Shown piece by piece: positions 12,153-22,906 of a DNA stretch of 64,000 nucleotides. Within the stretch, counting starts at the first letter, position 1. The number at the start of each line of letters is the position of its first letter. The position numbers and the translations under genes were made by a program. This stretch comes from Theobroma cacao (lineage: Eukaryota > Streptophyta > Magnoliopsida > Malvales > Malvaceae), in assembly GCF_000208745.1 (NCBI RefSeq), contig NC_030853.1, positions 17,513,890 through 17,577,889 on the forward strand. Direction: 5' to 3'. The notes beneath the pieces are model-generated. The model was not told the origin of the DNA, searched no databases, and saw only the letters and a program-made list of their open reading frames with translations.

Positions 12153-12518
12153 ATGAGAGTTGATAGAGAGGGAGGATTATTTTCTCTAGCATTATTTGTA
12201 ATGCTAATGCTCTTCGAGGCAAATAGTTGCAGAGCAGCAGAAATGTTAATGGAGAAGAGCAACACCACTTTCCGTTGCAGTGGCCGCCTTAACGACTGCC
12301 TCATTGCTGAAGATATGGAGCTGGAGCTGTTGATGGATTCCCACATTAGCCGAATGCTCATCGGTGCGAATGGAAAAGCTACGATTGACTTCACCAACGT
12401 CGCTCATAAAACCGTACCATGTGGCCATGGTAAACAATATGGTCCATGCATTAACCCAAACCAAAAGAAAGTTCCGAACAATTGCGGTACATATACCCGC
12501 GATTGCAAGAAGAAATAA
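12153..12518 (+). CDS. RALF-like secreted signalling peptide precursor 1
   Basis: A 121-residue precursor of the Rapid ALkalinization Factor family: secreted cysteine-rich peptides that act in the apoplast and bind CrRLK1L receptors with LLG co-receptors (family knowledge). Visible parts: hydrophobic signal peptide (residues about 9-27, ending NSCRA); pro-region with the RALF hallmark C-x-GRLNDCLIAED followed by ELELLMDS; SRML where classical precursors have the RRxL subtilase site; and a C-terminal mature region with four cysteines (TVPC, GPC, NNC, RDC; spacing 8, 11, 6) ending in a basic KKK. The YISY motif is absent, as in the divergent RALF group. The gene is intronless, with a TATA box 103 bp upstream and AATAAA 79 bp after the stop. 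The opposite-strand ORFs here are shadows. The next gene of the cluster is CrRLK1L A, now separated by a Mutator-like insertion. Confidence 0.88.
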   Translation: MRVDREGGLFSLALFVMLMLFEANSCRAAEMLMEKSNTTFRCSGRLNDCLIAEDMELELLMDSHISRMLIGANGKATIDFTNVAHKTVPCGHGKQYGPCINPNQKKVPNNCGTYTRDCKKK

Positions 12519-12596
12519 TGCTGCAAAGAAACTTAAATCATCCCTATACGCTGCTTGTATGAGTGACATTCATACTGTTCTTCCCTGTCTTTCTGT

Positions 12597-12602
12597 AATA
12601 AA
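12597..12602 (+). terminator. Polyadenylation signal of RALF gene 1
   Basis: A canonical AATAAA 79 bp downstream of the TAA stop, in a T-rich 3' region. Confidence 0.6.
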
Positions 12603-13047
12603 TTTGCTTTTCTTTCATGAGTATGTGTACTACTTATTGTCTTAATTATCCACTTATTTGTTAGTCAGTGTTTTCAAAGTTAATTGATGCTATTTTTCCT
12701 TCTATCTGCAATGGATATCCAAAGTCAGTACAGTTATAATTACTGGAATATTATCCTGTAACTTAAGAAGAGGGAGAGAGGTTTAACCCTGTAAATATAT
12801 CATCTGCTCGCCAACTATTAAACTTCATTCTAATCAAAAGGTCGACAATTGTATGGCGTCTAATTAATTAAAGAGTGGGTAATCGTCAAAGGATATTCCA
12901 AAGATTAGAATTTAAAGAGGGAATGTCTCCTATTTTATATCTTGGAAACAGGATATCTCCTATTATATAATAAAGTTCCAGCAAAATTCCATACTTAACT
13001 GAGAGGATAAAGCTCCGTGGTAATTTAGTTTTTCCATTTTCTTGGCA
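12603..13047. other. Intergenic region
   Basis: No gene was recognised. A TATATAATA-like stretch at about 12964-12973 could serve the small ORF that follows. Confidence 0.4.
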
Positions 13048-13269
13048 ATGCCAGTTTCCAAGTGTTTTCTCCCTTTCTTCGTTTTCTTGTTTGTAATCAA
13101 TCAAGTCTTCTCACGAGATTATTGTGTGCTTTACTACTGTTATTGTCGGTTCAAGACGTACTTTTCCCATTGCACTAAACAATCAAAATTTCATTCCTGT
13201 TCAGCATTCATGCGACTATTTAATAAAGGTAATGCTTTACTAGTGTTTAATCGACATTCCAAATCATAG
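13048..13269 (+). CDS. Possible small secreted cysteine-rich peptide, unknown family
   Basis: A 73-codon ORF from ATG 13048 to TAG 13267-13269. The first about 22 residues look like a signal peptide (KCFLPFFVFLFVINQVFS). The following segment carries several cysteines (DYC...YCYC...HC...SC) and then a cysteine-free tail. I do not recognise a family; spacing does not fit RALF, defensin or LTP. An AT-rich TATA-like stretch lies about 80 bp upstream. Its place beside a RALF gene makes a secreted peptide plausible, but an ORF this short in AT-rich DNA can arise by chance. Confidence 0.22.
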   Translation: MPVSKCFLPFFVFLFVINQVFSRDYCVLYYCYCRFKTYFSHCTKQSKFHSCSAFMRLFNKGNALLVFNRHSKS

Positions 13270-13587
13270 ATATACTGTTGCCCCTTTCTTCTTTGGCAAT
13301 GAACCCCATTTGGGTGGAAAGTGCTAATAATTCGATTTTATTATCTTTAAGCAAGGACCACGAGCAGGAGAAAACAATTGTTGGAGGCTGCAGAGAAATT
13401 CTGAGGGATGCCCATTTCCATATTTTTTTAGTTTGATTTAGACTATCATGTTTCACATTTCATGCTTTGCTTTCCAGCTTGAAGTTTATATAAAAAAATA
13501 TAAAATAATGTATTCTGGTTTGTGTTTGAATATTTACCTTAATTGGAGAGCTAACTAAATCCATCAAACCTCTTGTCAAAACAAAAA

Positions 13588-14172
13588 GAACAAAATACCC
13601 TCACCTTTTAATTTTTAATCATAATTTCACACGAATCTATTAATTTTCGAAATAGATAATTCATTTCAAAAAAATATGTTTCGTTGGATACATAAATCCA
13701 GTCGTTAGTCAATCATTAACGTTTTCATTAATTTGATGACATGGTAATATTGAAGGGATAATTTTACCTTTTACTAATTTAAAAAATTACCACATTGTAT
13801 AAACTATAATTTTTATTTTTTTCTTGTCAAAAAAAAATCTCTCCCCTATCTCTTTTGGCAATCGGAGTGTCAGATTTGGCTCTAGTCTGGGAGGCACAAC
13901 TCCCATAGGAAGCGAGGGTGGGGGGCATGGCTACTTTGGGAGTGCAGGGGTGAAGGGGCCGTAACTCCCTTGGGGAGCATGGGGTGGGCAACTGGCTTGA
14001 TAAAAAAAAAAGAAAATAGTGAAAAGAAGATAGAAAGAATAAGGGTATTTTTAGCATTTCACACTTGTTCATTAACATCGTTTACACGTTTAGGATGTAT
14101 TGTCTATTTCTAAAATAATGAACTCGCGTGAATTATTATTAAAAGTTAAAAAAGTGAAGGTACTCTTACCAA
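13588..14172. mobile_element. Foldback/MITE-like element with about 80-bp inverted repeats
   Basis: The left arm (about 13588-13668) and the inverted right arm (about 14095-14172) align over about 80 bp: ATACCCTCACCTTTTAATTT against GTACCTTCACTTTTTTAACT, then TCACACGAATC against TCACGCGAGTT, then GAAATAGATAATTCAT against GAAATAGACAATACAT. The interior holds an unusual GC-rich patch at about 13857-13998. No coding capacity or clear target duplication was seen. Confidence 0.65.
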
Positions 14173-14292
14173 AAATAAATGAAAAATTTAACTCCAAATT
14201 GCTTATTTAGACTTGCTTACAGTCAAGTAGGTGATTTAAAACAAGGGAGAATAAATGTCAGTAAAGTCAGTCTACCCTGAGGATTTCTTTTC

Positions 14293-14374
14293 GAGTACTT
14301 TTCATAAATGGATCTCAGGCATAAGGCGTTTTTTAGAATGGTCTTCTGCATAATTTTATCTGTTTTTAGCCAAG
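14293..14374 (+). repeat. Left terminal inverted repeat of the MULE
   Basis: Aligns position for position with the reverse complement of 28448-28529; best conserved from 14350 (ATAATTTTATCTGTTTTTAG). The outer part is clearly diverged. Confidence 0.75.
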
Positions 14375-14924
14375 AGAAAAAAAATTGGACAAAATTGTCC
14401 TTAATGAAACCGATCTATTCGTTAGGCTCCGCGCCTAAACCCGAAACCTATTAATGGGTCAATTATATCCTTTATATGGACCACAACTCTTTGGTTTTCA
14501 TCGAGAGACCGTACATATCCGCAGAAGCAAGTCTATCAAAAGCATTCCTTAACAATTCAACTTTCGAGCATTTTGGCAGTAGTAGGAGTCTTTTGGAGTA
14601 GTTATTATTCTTATAAAGGTAGTTCACATATTGAGCAGTGTGAAGAAGTTGACATTATGCTAAGAAAGGTATAATATTTTTTTATGAATTTTTTATTTTA
14701 TTTTGAACCATGTGGAGGTTTTTAACAGAATGGTTATTGTTCATGTTTAGGATTAAGGTTTTTGAGCATAAGCCTATACATATTGCTTGTTCATATTGAT
14801 ATTGTTGTTGTTTGAAACTTTTGAATATAAACATGAAGGTGGTATTGTTGGTGTTGTTGGGTTTGAAAGGTGACCGGCCATGCATGACTGGTTGATATGT
14901 ATGTGTTATGACCCTTTGTTAGAT

Positions 14925-15300
14925 ATTGCGTGAGTAAGGGAGTGCTTAGGTGGTTGACACCTTTTGCGTGAGTGGATTTTGGCATGGGGTCACGTAGGGT
15001 TTGCGTGATTGCAAAAGGGTGTAACTTTGCGTAATTGATTGATAGGTCATTGCGTGACTAGTTTCTAGGTCATTACGTGACTGGATTCTAGGTCATTGCG
15101 TGACTGGTTTCTAAGTTATTGTGTGAATATTGTTCAGGCATGGCGTCAGTTAGTGTGTGCGTGATTCGATTAGTTGTTCTTAGAATTACGTGACTTGTGT
15201 ATAAATCATTGCGTGATTTATTGTTAGTAATTGCATGACTAATTGATTAGGCATTGCGTGACTATTGTTGTAGGAAATTGCACGAGTGTCATAACTGCAT
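14925..15300 (+). repeat. GCGTGAC-core repeat array, left arm of MULE
   Basis: Degenerate tandem units of about 23 bp, clearest at 15044-15120 (GGTCATTGCGTGACTGG followed by TTTCTA), continuing irregularly to about 15300 with the core TTGCGTGAC/TTACGTGAC. Confidence 0.8.
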
Positions 15301-15421
15301 GAAATTTATCTGCATGGGTTCATTCTGTATTTTTTTAGATCAACTGTAATGTTTTAATGTGTATATGTTGATTTACTTAATAATCCATGCTCCACACTTT
15401 GATTAATTATTCTATTCAGGG

Positions 15422-15492
15422 TTGTCTAAAAACAGTTAAAAATATTGTTAAGGTTATTTTTTGAGTGAGCTTATGAGGTGGGCTATTTCTAA
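15422..15492 (-). repeat. Internal MULE terminal-repeat-like copy (right-end orientation)
   Basis: GTCTAAAAACAGTTAAAA...GGCTATTTCT matches the + strand of the right terminus (GGCTAAAAACAGTTAAAA...GGTCATTTCT at 28451-28517) with one small gap. It sits 1.2 kb inside the left end, just before the DUF1985 gene. Confidence 0.6.
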
Positions 15493-17127
15493 GAAATTCT
15501 TGTAGTTTTTTTGTTAATCTACAATGATGGCATTGACATGACTAATATGGGAATGTTATCTGTTTTATGTTACAGATGGCCAGCATAGGAACAGAGCAGG
15601 AAAACATGGAGTCCTTGTTTTGTGTGCCGAGGCATTGGTGGGGGTTTAATGCAGGCATTAACATCCATTGTAAGTGGTCGCATCTGCACGTGATATGTGA
15701 GATGTTGTGTCAAGTGAACGAGCTAGAAAGCTTTAAGAGAACATGCTTTGGGCACATGATGGACGTTGAAGCAGACAAGAGTTTATTCTACGCCAGTCTC
15801 ATGCACAATCTAATGCTGCACAGAATCAACGAACCTGACGCCACGGAGGTAGAGTTATGGTTCGCAATAGGGAAAACGAAGGCTCGCATTTCATAGAGGG
15901 AGTTCTATCTGGTGACAGGACTGAAGTTTGTCCCTTACCGGCATTCATTGTCAATCCCTATGAGGCCCTCCTTGGAGGAATTTACCTACGATATTGGGGA
16001 CTTGGGAAAGAGGTGAAGATCCAATAAGTTTTAGACACGTTCAAGGGAGGCCAATTTCAGCAGGAAGGAGACGCAAGCAAGATGGCCCTCGTCTTGATCG
16101 CAACCGACGCTTTATTCGATCAAGACTACAGACGATCTGTGGTTCCATGGTTATTGTCGTTGGTCGAGAACATCGACGAGTGGAATGCATTCCTATAGGG
16201 CACATACGTGTGGAGTTTGACCGTGGATTACTTGCTGAGGGGTTTCAAACCTCCTACTGCAAGCGAAGCAGATAAGAAGTGCTACCACCTCTACATATTC
16301 ATATGGGCGTTTCAAGTAGTTTGCCATAGCCTAATGTTTATCATTATCATTATGTTTTCGTATAAGAATTTATGAGGTGACTAAAAATGTTACACAATTG
16401 ATGTGCAATTTTCGACGTTGGAAGAAATACCTATAATCAGAAGCTTGTTCGGAAGGCAGCAGCAGTTCAGACAGGTTTGGCCAAGAATGCTTAAATGGCA
16501 TTGTGACGAGAAGCCTACAAGCTTCCACGCCAATATTGCAAGTGTGGAGAAAAAAGGCAAGGTGAGTAAAGAAACCATATTTTTTTTATTTGATTAAATT
16601 TTATTTTTATTATCATAGGGTAGTGAGGGTTATACTTAATGGCAATGTATGTTTTGGTGCAGTTGTGGGTAGTAAGAACGTTGGAGCCAACCGCAGAAGA
16701 GATGTTGACCGCATACTAGGTGGACATTAAAGTCAATATCTTTTAGGGGTATTAATACATTCCATTATGGAAGTTGGAGGGTAGCCCAGAATTTGGTCCC
16801 CAGCAAAGGAGGAAAATAATGAACCGCAAAGGGAAAAGTCCAGTAAGAAGAGCCGTTAAGCGGAGACGCACCGCGGACGAGGAGGTCCATTTTGATTTTG
16901 GTGCTATTGAGGCACCTCATTCTCCTCTTACAGATGTTCATGGTGTTTCTCCTGCTGCTCATCATGTTGCTACTCCTGCTGTTCCTCCTCTTACTTCGCT
17001 GTTGCCCTTTTTCCTGCTTTAGGTGTTGCCCCTCATTCTGAGCCACGCAATCGAACGTTGTGTCCGCAAATGACTACGAGCATTAAGCGAGAGCTGCAAA
17101 AAATGCGAACACAGTGGAAGAAATACC

Positions 17128-17300
17128 TCTAGTCATTGCAGATGCAGATGCAGTCAATGCAGTTGGAGATCCAGCAGGTGATGCAGTTGGAGATCTAGTA
17201 GGCAATGTAGATACAAATGCAGTCAATGCAGTTGGAGATCCAGCAGTCAATGCAGTTGGAGATTCAATGGGCAATGCAGATGTAGATGTAGTCACTACAT
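17128..17300 (+). repeat. Coding minisatellite (NAVGDP-type repeats)
   Basis: GATGCAG/GTCAATGCAGTTGGAGAT units recur at roughly 21-24 bp spacing within a longer period. The + frame translates as VNAVGDPAGDAVGDL-like repeats in the linker of the DUF1985/Ulp1 pseudogene. Confidence 0.7.
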
Positions 17301-17931
17301 GAGCATATCCAGCACTCATTGCAAGGGTTGGAGTATCGAATTGTTGGTCGACTGATCGATCATTTTAAGGTATGAGGTTTTATGTTATTAATCGTGTGAG
17401 TTATAACATGTACGATGTATACACTCTTCTAATGTGTTTGAGTTTTTTGATCGTTTAGGGTTGAATCTCACCTCTCGGTAGCCCGATTAAACATCATCCT
17501 ATGCCTATCCCATCTCCGGTAGAGGTAGCCCAGCATTCTCAGCCCACACCTTCTCTCGAGGCTCCACCTCCTTCGTTTGAGGCCGAAGAGGGACCTTATC
17601 CTGTGAGTAGTGGAATACAACTTTCGCCCGTCTTGCTCTTGTCCCAACTCTAGTAGAGGCCCCCCGTATGGTGAGATCACACTTTCTGCTAAGGCTCCAC
17701 CTCCATTTGAGCCCGAAAATGCACGTGTGATCTTGGCAAGCAAATACCTTCGAAGTCTATACGTTAACCCGCTATTAGTCCAGACAAAAAGAAGGACGAT
17801 TTGAAGGACAGATATGAGTCCTTCCTAAAAAACGACCAAGCCAGGTAAAATGAAAACAGTAGACCATATTAAGGTTAACAGTTTTAGGGTATGTATTACA
17901 TACATAGACCTTTTGACATTGGTATTATTAT

Positions 17932-17975
17932 GTGAAAATTGTGAGAAATGACCTTCGTAGTTTGGCAACTTAATT
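17932..17975 (+). repeat. Internal MULE terminal-repeat-like copy
   Basis: GTGAGAAATGACCTTCGTAG closely matches the outer part of the right terminus read inward (GTGAGAAATGACCTTCATAG), then diverges. It lies inside the DUF1985/Ulp1 pseudogene. Confidence 0.5.
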
Positions 17976-18749
17976 ATAATTTGAATTTAACTCTATTTTA
18001 AATATGCAGGGTTGACATTCTGGGCATCGAAAGGCAGGAGGGCCCTGATTTTTTTCGACGATTAGAGATGCCGACAAAGTTAATGGACACCCAACAGATT
18101 GATGCATGCATCAGTGTGTTGTGTAAGCGGGCATGTAAGCACGATCCTTAACACTACAAGCAAAGAATATGCATCGTTGATACCACATTCTATGTAAGTA
18201 TATTATATTTTACTGAGTTGTAATTATTCAAATGTATGGGGTTTAGGGTTACTTAATTGAATCTAACTATTGTGCATAACGTAATTGACAGCTTATTTTG
18301 CTCCATCTGAGCCAAGAAATGCAACCTTTCCCCATCGAGAAGACATTCAAGCCGAGTGAGGCGATTTTGCCAGACGATGTGCTTGCCTATGCAAGGGGTA
18401 GGAGACCTCCGTGGGTTTACCATGGCATAAGGTTGACTCAATTCTTGTATCATGCTTTTTCGATGGCCACTAGGTGGTAGTGCACGTTAACTTGGTGAAA
18501 TGGACAATGATGTTAATGGACTTATCGTACAGTCGAAAAGAAGCACTGAAGTCCAGCTTACGTGATACGCAGATGAGTCCACTAACATCATTGTTTCCCA
18601 TTATATGCCACCAAGCGGGGTACTTTGACAGCTCGCACTGTCTAAAGCGAATTTTGACGCAGATGAAATATAGGTTAAATGAAAAGACCCCGATACATCA
18701 AGATTTGCACAGTTGCGGGGATTGGGTTATAGCCTCGTTACAGTGATTG

Positions 18750-20130
18750 ATCAGCTCGGAGGATCAAACGTTGAAGCCAAACGCCATAGAAGGCATTCGA
18801 ACAAAGTTTGCCGTTGAGATTTTTGCCAATAGCTTAAGTTGTTAAATTTTTTAATTTGTTTATTCTTTTTCAATCTATAAATAACATTAACATTATTCTG
18901 TATCATTTTCATATTATTCTTTGTTATATCATTTAGATATTATTCTTTGTATTCATTCATGTGATAAGCATACAGGTCCAATAAGAACGACATTGGTTTT
19001 TTCTTATTCATATCGCAAAGTCTGTTAGTATTTTACACAATTTACATGACAGCGTTTATTCGTTTGCATATGCCAACCCTCTTTTACTTCTTTACTTTAT
19101 AGCCTATATGACATGTTGAATTGCATTGTGTGACATAGGGTTGTAAGCAGTTGCTATTGAATTGCGTGAATGGTGGGAATAGAATCGCTTCACCAGTTGA
19201 TATTGATTCGAAGGAGTATTTGTTATGGAGTCACGTGAGTACTAAATGTTGAATGACGTTAGTAGTTAATATGGAATCACGTCACCAGTTGATATTGATT
19301 CACGAGAGTATTTGTTATGGAGTCACGCAAGTAGTAAATTTTGAATCACGTCGGTAGTTAATATGGAATCGCGTCACTAATCCACATGGAATCGTGTGAG
19401 TAGTAAATATAGATCGCGTGAACCGTTAAGATTTAGAATCGCGTGAGCATTTGATATTGACTCCCATTAGTAGTAAATATGGAGTGGCGTTACTAGTTAA
19501 TATGGAAGCGCATGACATGACTTTTTGTGGAATCACGTCACTCATTGGTATTGACTCGCGCGAGTAATATATGTGGAGTGGCGTTACTAGTTATTATGGA
19601 ATGGAGTGAGTTTTTATTCTAAAATCGCGTGAGTAGAAAATGGAGTCGTGTGACTGGATATCATGGAATTGCGTTACTAGTTGATGTGGAGTCGCATGAG
19701 TAGTATATATGGAGTGGTGTTACAAATTCTTATTGAATCGTGTGACTAGATGATATGAGATCGTGTGACTAGTTAAGCTTGCATCGCGTGACTCACCTAT
19801 TGTGTGTCATGTTCTTCAAATAAGGGTAAGCCAATTATCATGGACAATATCAAACTAGAACTTAACCCCAAGCACCATCATAACAAAATATCGAGTTGAA
19901 CACCCTAAACCCTCAACTAGATGAAAGTTAAAGCACTTGTTGAGGGAATTTAAAGAAAACAAAATACCACAAGTCAATTATGAGAAATACAGACTACAAT
20001 ATCCATAATCCAGTTATACAAACAACTCTCAAATATGAATGTTCATCTGGTATGGTTGACTCAGCCAAAACCAATGACAACTGACTTCCTTTTTCTCTGA
20101 GGTTAATGTCGGAGAAACGCATTTGAGGAC
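18750..20130 (+). repeat. Internal GCGTGAC-core repeat array (dense part 19140-19795)
   Basis: Degenerate units of about 30 bp (TATGGAATCGCGTGACTAGT type, with CACGTCAC and CGTGTGAG variants) fill 19140-19795. The flanks 18750-19130 and 19800-20130 show no gene or clear repeat. Confidence 0.75.
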
Positions 20131-20132
20131 AA

Positions 20133-21026
20133 TCAATTCTGTCGCACTCTTGCTACCTGAACAGTTGCATCTGTTTTTTGCATTAGAAGATTCTCAACAT
20201 TTTGTATCCTCAATTCCAATTCCTGCATTATAGCAGTTTGATTACTGAGTTTCTCATCAATCCTTAGAAGCATATTATACATCATATCATTGGAAACAGG
20301 AACTCTAGACAGTTGTTTGAATGGAGTATCATGGGTAGAATGAACTAGGCTGCCTTCGACAGAGTTCAATGGCTCATCAAGACTCAAGTCATATCCCCTT
20401 TTCACGAGCCATCGAAAGAAGAGAGTACGAGGCCTGCGACTGGTCCAATCAGCTAGATACCTATTGCTCCATATCCCTTTCTTCTTAACTAGAGCCGATA
20501 TGATGTTCCTGTATAGAAGGGTCGTTTCTTCCCGCATGGCAACTTGTCTCATTCTCATGATCATATATTCTACAATATTAACGACAAACTAGCTTCAAAT
20601 CGTTTCCATCATCCACAGATCCTTAGTGTTAACATGTCTTAAATGACTGATCCTTCCCTGTAATGTGGATGCCAGAAAATTATGTACCAGCCTATCTGAT
20701 ACAGAATTCAAATGACGAGCAGAACATGACTCTCTGGTGTATGGTTCTCTTCTGCCTGTCACCTGGGCTCACATACGGAACGGGTCATATGATGGGGGAG
20801 GTTTGTATTGTCTGTATGTATACTTTATTCTCAGGAGCTTCCCAATATCAAAAGGAGTCACTGTAAACTTTATTCCTCCCAAAAACACGTTCAAAACAAA
20901 TGGGTCAAAATCTCTAGGATTTTCAAATTCGTTTTCACTTTGGCGAATGCTGAAGTAAAATTCCCTAACAAGAGTCGAGCTATAATCAAAATATGAAAAG
21001 GTACTTAGACCCTTAAGTTTACCCAT
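20133..21026 (-). pseudogene. Putative plant transposon protein-like gene (PF20167-type)
   Basis: Reads on the minus strand from about 21026: STLVREFYFSI, then DPFVLNVFLGGIKFTVTPFDIGKLL, resembling the VREFYANL...VRG...FSP...I..L start of putative plant transposon proteins. It continues (LNSVSDRLVHNFLAS, about 20700-20660) to stops near 20600, and then MRMRQVAMREETTLLYRNIIS to a C-terminal helix with coiled-coil character (MLLRIDEKLSNQTAIMQELE). Stops separate the two main segments. Function is unknown; the family match is by remembered motif layout only. An alternative is a captured host gene. Confidence 0.5.
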
Positions 21027-21029
21027 GTC

Positions 21030-22900
21030 GAAAAACGAAAATAAGTCACCCTAAAGGTATATGTTTTCCTTTAAGCTTTCCCAATCTACCACTTTCCCGC
21101 ACGATATCATGGCATTCTCTATTACCCAATACCTACCACCATGTGATATGTCCCTAAATTGTAAGGGAGAGCACAGATCATTACTTGGTTTAATTGATAA
21201 ACTAATTGATGCAGTAGGCAATTGAAGATCTAGTTTCCATTTCTTCCTTGATCATAGGGTAGAGTATTCATCATCACCCATACTTTGGTTGCCATCGCCA
21301 CGGACATTGGGTATGCTCAAAGATGCGGCCATTGCTTAAGACAATGCAAGACGGTTCAACTTTTGTGGTTCAACTTCTCTTCACCCTTAAACTAAGTTTA
21401 GAACGGTTGGAAGATGAAACCGCAGCTATCGATAGATATTGGGAAGACTGGAATATGAAAAAAACGGTTGGAAGCTATCTCATACCCTTATGTTTTTTTA
21501 TTACAACGGTCGACATTAGAACAACTATTACGATTATTATACATCATTTTGTTGGCAAAAATATGATGCAAGATGTCAAAATCAATCACACAAATATTAT
21601 TAAATATTTTGTACTTTATCTAATGGTTTACAAAGAAAAACAAATTATTAAGGAGTACAATGAATTTGATGATCCAACAAATGGGCTAAATACCATAATT
21701 GGAATTTGATGATCCAATTATGCAATGGCATCTTTGTAAATAAGGGGAACTGTAGTCAACTATAAGATAAATATCTAATTTTTTCCAGCACTTTTTCCTT
21801 ACTTCCAGCAACTTCTTCTTCTTCTTCCCATCCTTCTTCCTCAATAAATATTTTCCATATTGCATGGAAGCCATCCCTTGAAACTTCCATAACTTTCTTA
21901 AAGTAACTTCAATTTTCATGCTTTTTCACCTCAAAGATCCTTAAAAGTCTTTCCTCATCGATATATTTATAATTGAAAATTATGGGAAATAACTTTCATA
22001 GTAAGGTGACTTCAAAACACCTTATAATATACCTTCTTGCTCAAAAGTAAACATGTCTAATCTTTGTGTTGGAGCAGTGTTCATTTTAGCCATACTGGAA
22101 TCATCATTCATGAGTCCAGCTGACTTCAGAGGACGATTCTTCTTACTAGCATCTGAAGCCCAACGACGTGAGCCCCTACACTGTCACGTGACTGATGCTG
22201 TTTTTCACTTTGAGTGCTACCCAAACCATTTGGTGTATCCCAGCCATTTGAACTTGCTAGTTGATTTGACTCATCAAGAGAGCCTCAACCTTCATAACAT
22301 TATAGTGACTTTTGTTTTTCTTAGCCACTAGATTTGGAAAAATCGTCCAAGGTTTTCGAAGGAATGACATCTTTTGTTCCCCAACAAGACCGTGGCAGTG
22401 CATCACTAGCATAAGGTTTTTCACATTCTTCCTCCATTGTTCCCTAACTAGTTCCACTGTCCCCACCATTGGACTTGAAGGTTTTGTCATCCATATAGAC
22501 ATCTTGTGTATCTAACTTTTCATTCCCCAACCAGAAAGTTCAATTTGCTCTTTCATACAAGTTCCATCCACTTTGAGAGAGACATATTGTGTTATGGATT
22601 TGCTTGTCCCCTAGTCACTGCACTCAGTTTGCTTCGTTGTACTGGTCACAGCTACTACAACATCTTTTGTTTTAGATGTGCTTGTCCTCTAATCGCAGTA
22701 GTCATTTTGCTTCGTTGTTCTAGTCACAGCTGCTACAACATCATGTGTTGCAAATATCAACTGCAGACTCTATCAAACTCTGTCAAACTCAAGTTGAAAT
22801 AATATCATTGAATGCAAATATCAATGGCCAGTTCGAAACAATCCTTAACAATTGACGTTTGAAGGGCCACTATCTTCAGGTAGGACACCTATAACGTTAT
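21030..22900. other. MULE internal spacer with terminal-repeat-like copy
   Basis: No supported gene; the ORFs here are short and unlike known proteins. At 21973-22020, GGGAAATAACTTTCATAGTAAGGTGACTT matches the MULE right terminus read inward, hinting at a nested MULE end. 22600-22770 contains a two-copy, roughly 90-bp direct repeat (TTTTGTTTTAGATGTGCTTGTCC / TGTTATGGATTTGCTTGTCC context, each with ACTGGTCACAGCTACTACAACATC-like sequence). Confidence 0.45.
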
Positions 22901-22906
22901 CAGAGT

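Larger units (their letters stand above)
15567..18746 (+). pseudogene. DUF1985 / Ulp1-like cysteine protease gene carried by the MULE
   Basis: Transposon-borne gene of the DUF1985-Ulp1 (peptidase C48-like) type; the protease fold is that of SUMO-specific proteases. From the ATG at 15567 the DUF1985 part runs with WWGFNAGINIHCKW and, after an in-frame TAG at 15894-15896, REFYLVTGLKFVP; further blocks follow in shifted frames (VVPWLLSLVENIDEWNAFL, YVWSLTVDYLLRGF). A proline/alanine- and basic-rich linker (16774-17300) includes a coding minisatellite. The protease part (about 18010-18746) shows the block around the catalytic His (18468-18470), followed by TAG where HW is usual, then HVNLVKW, the MDLS aspartate region, and CGDWV where GDCG is expected, so the catalytic Cys appears replaced by Trp (18723-18725). 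It is non-functional. Intron-like gaps remain unresolved. Confidence 0.75.

Noticed and set aside
12246..12569. Minus-strand ORFs overlapping RALF gene 1
   Set aside because: Shadow frames of a well-supported gene on the other strand.
14284..15501. Independent 1.2 kb MULE from 14293 to 15492
   Set aside because: The internal right-end-like copy exists, but no 9-bp duplication of the left flank follows it.
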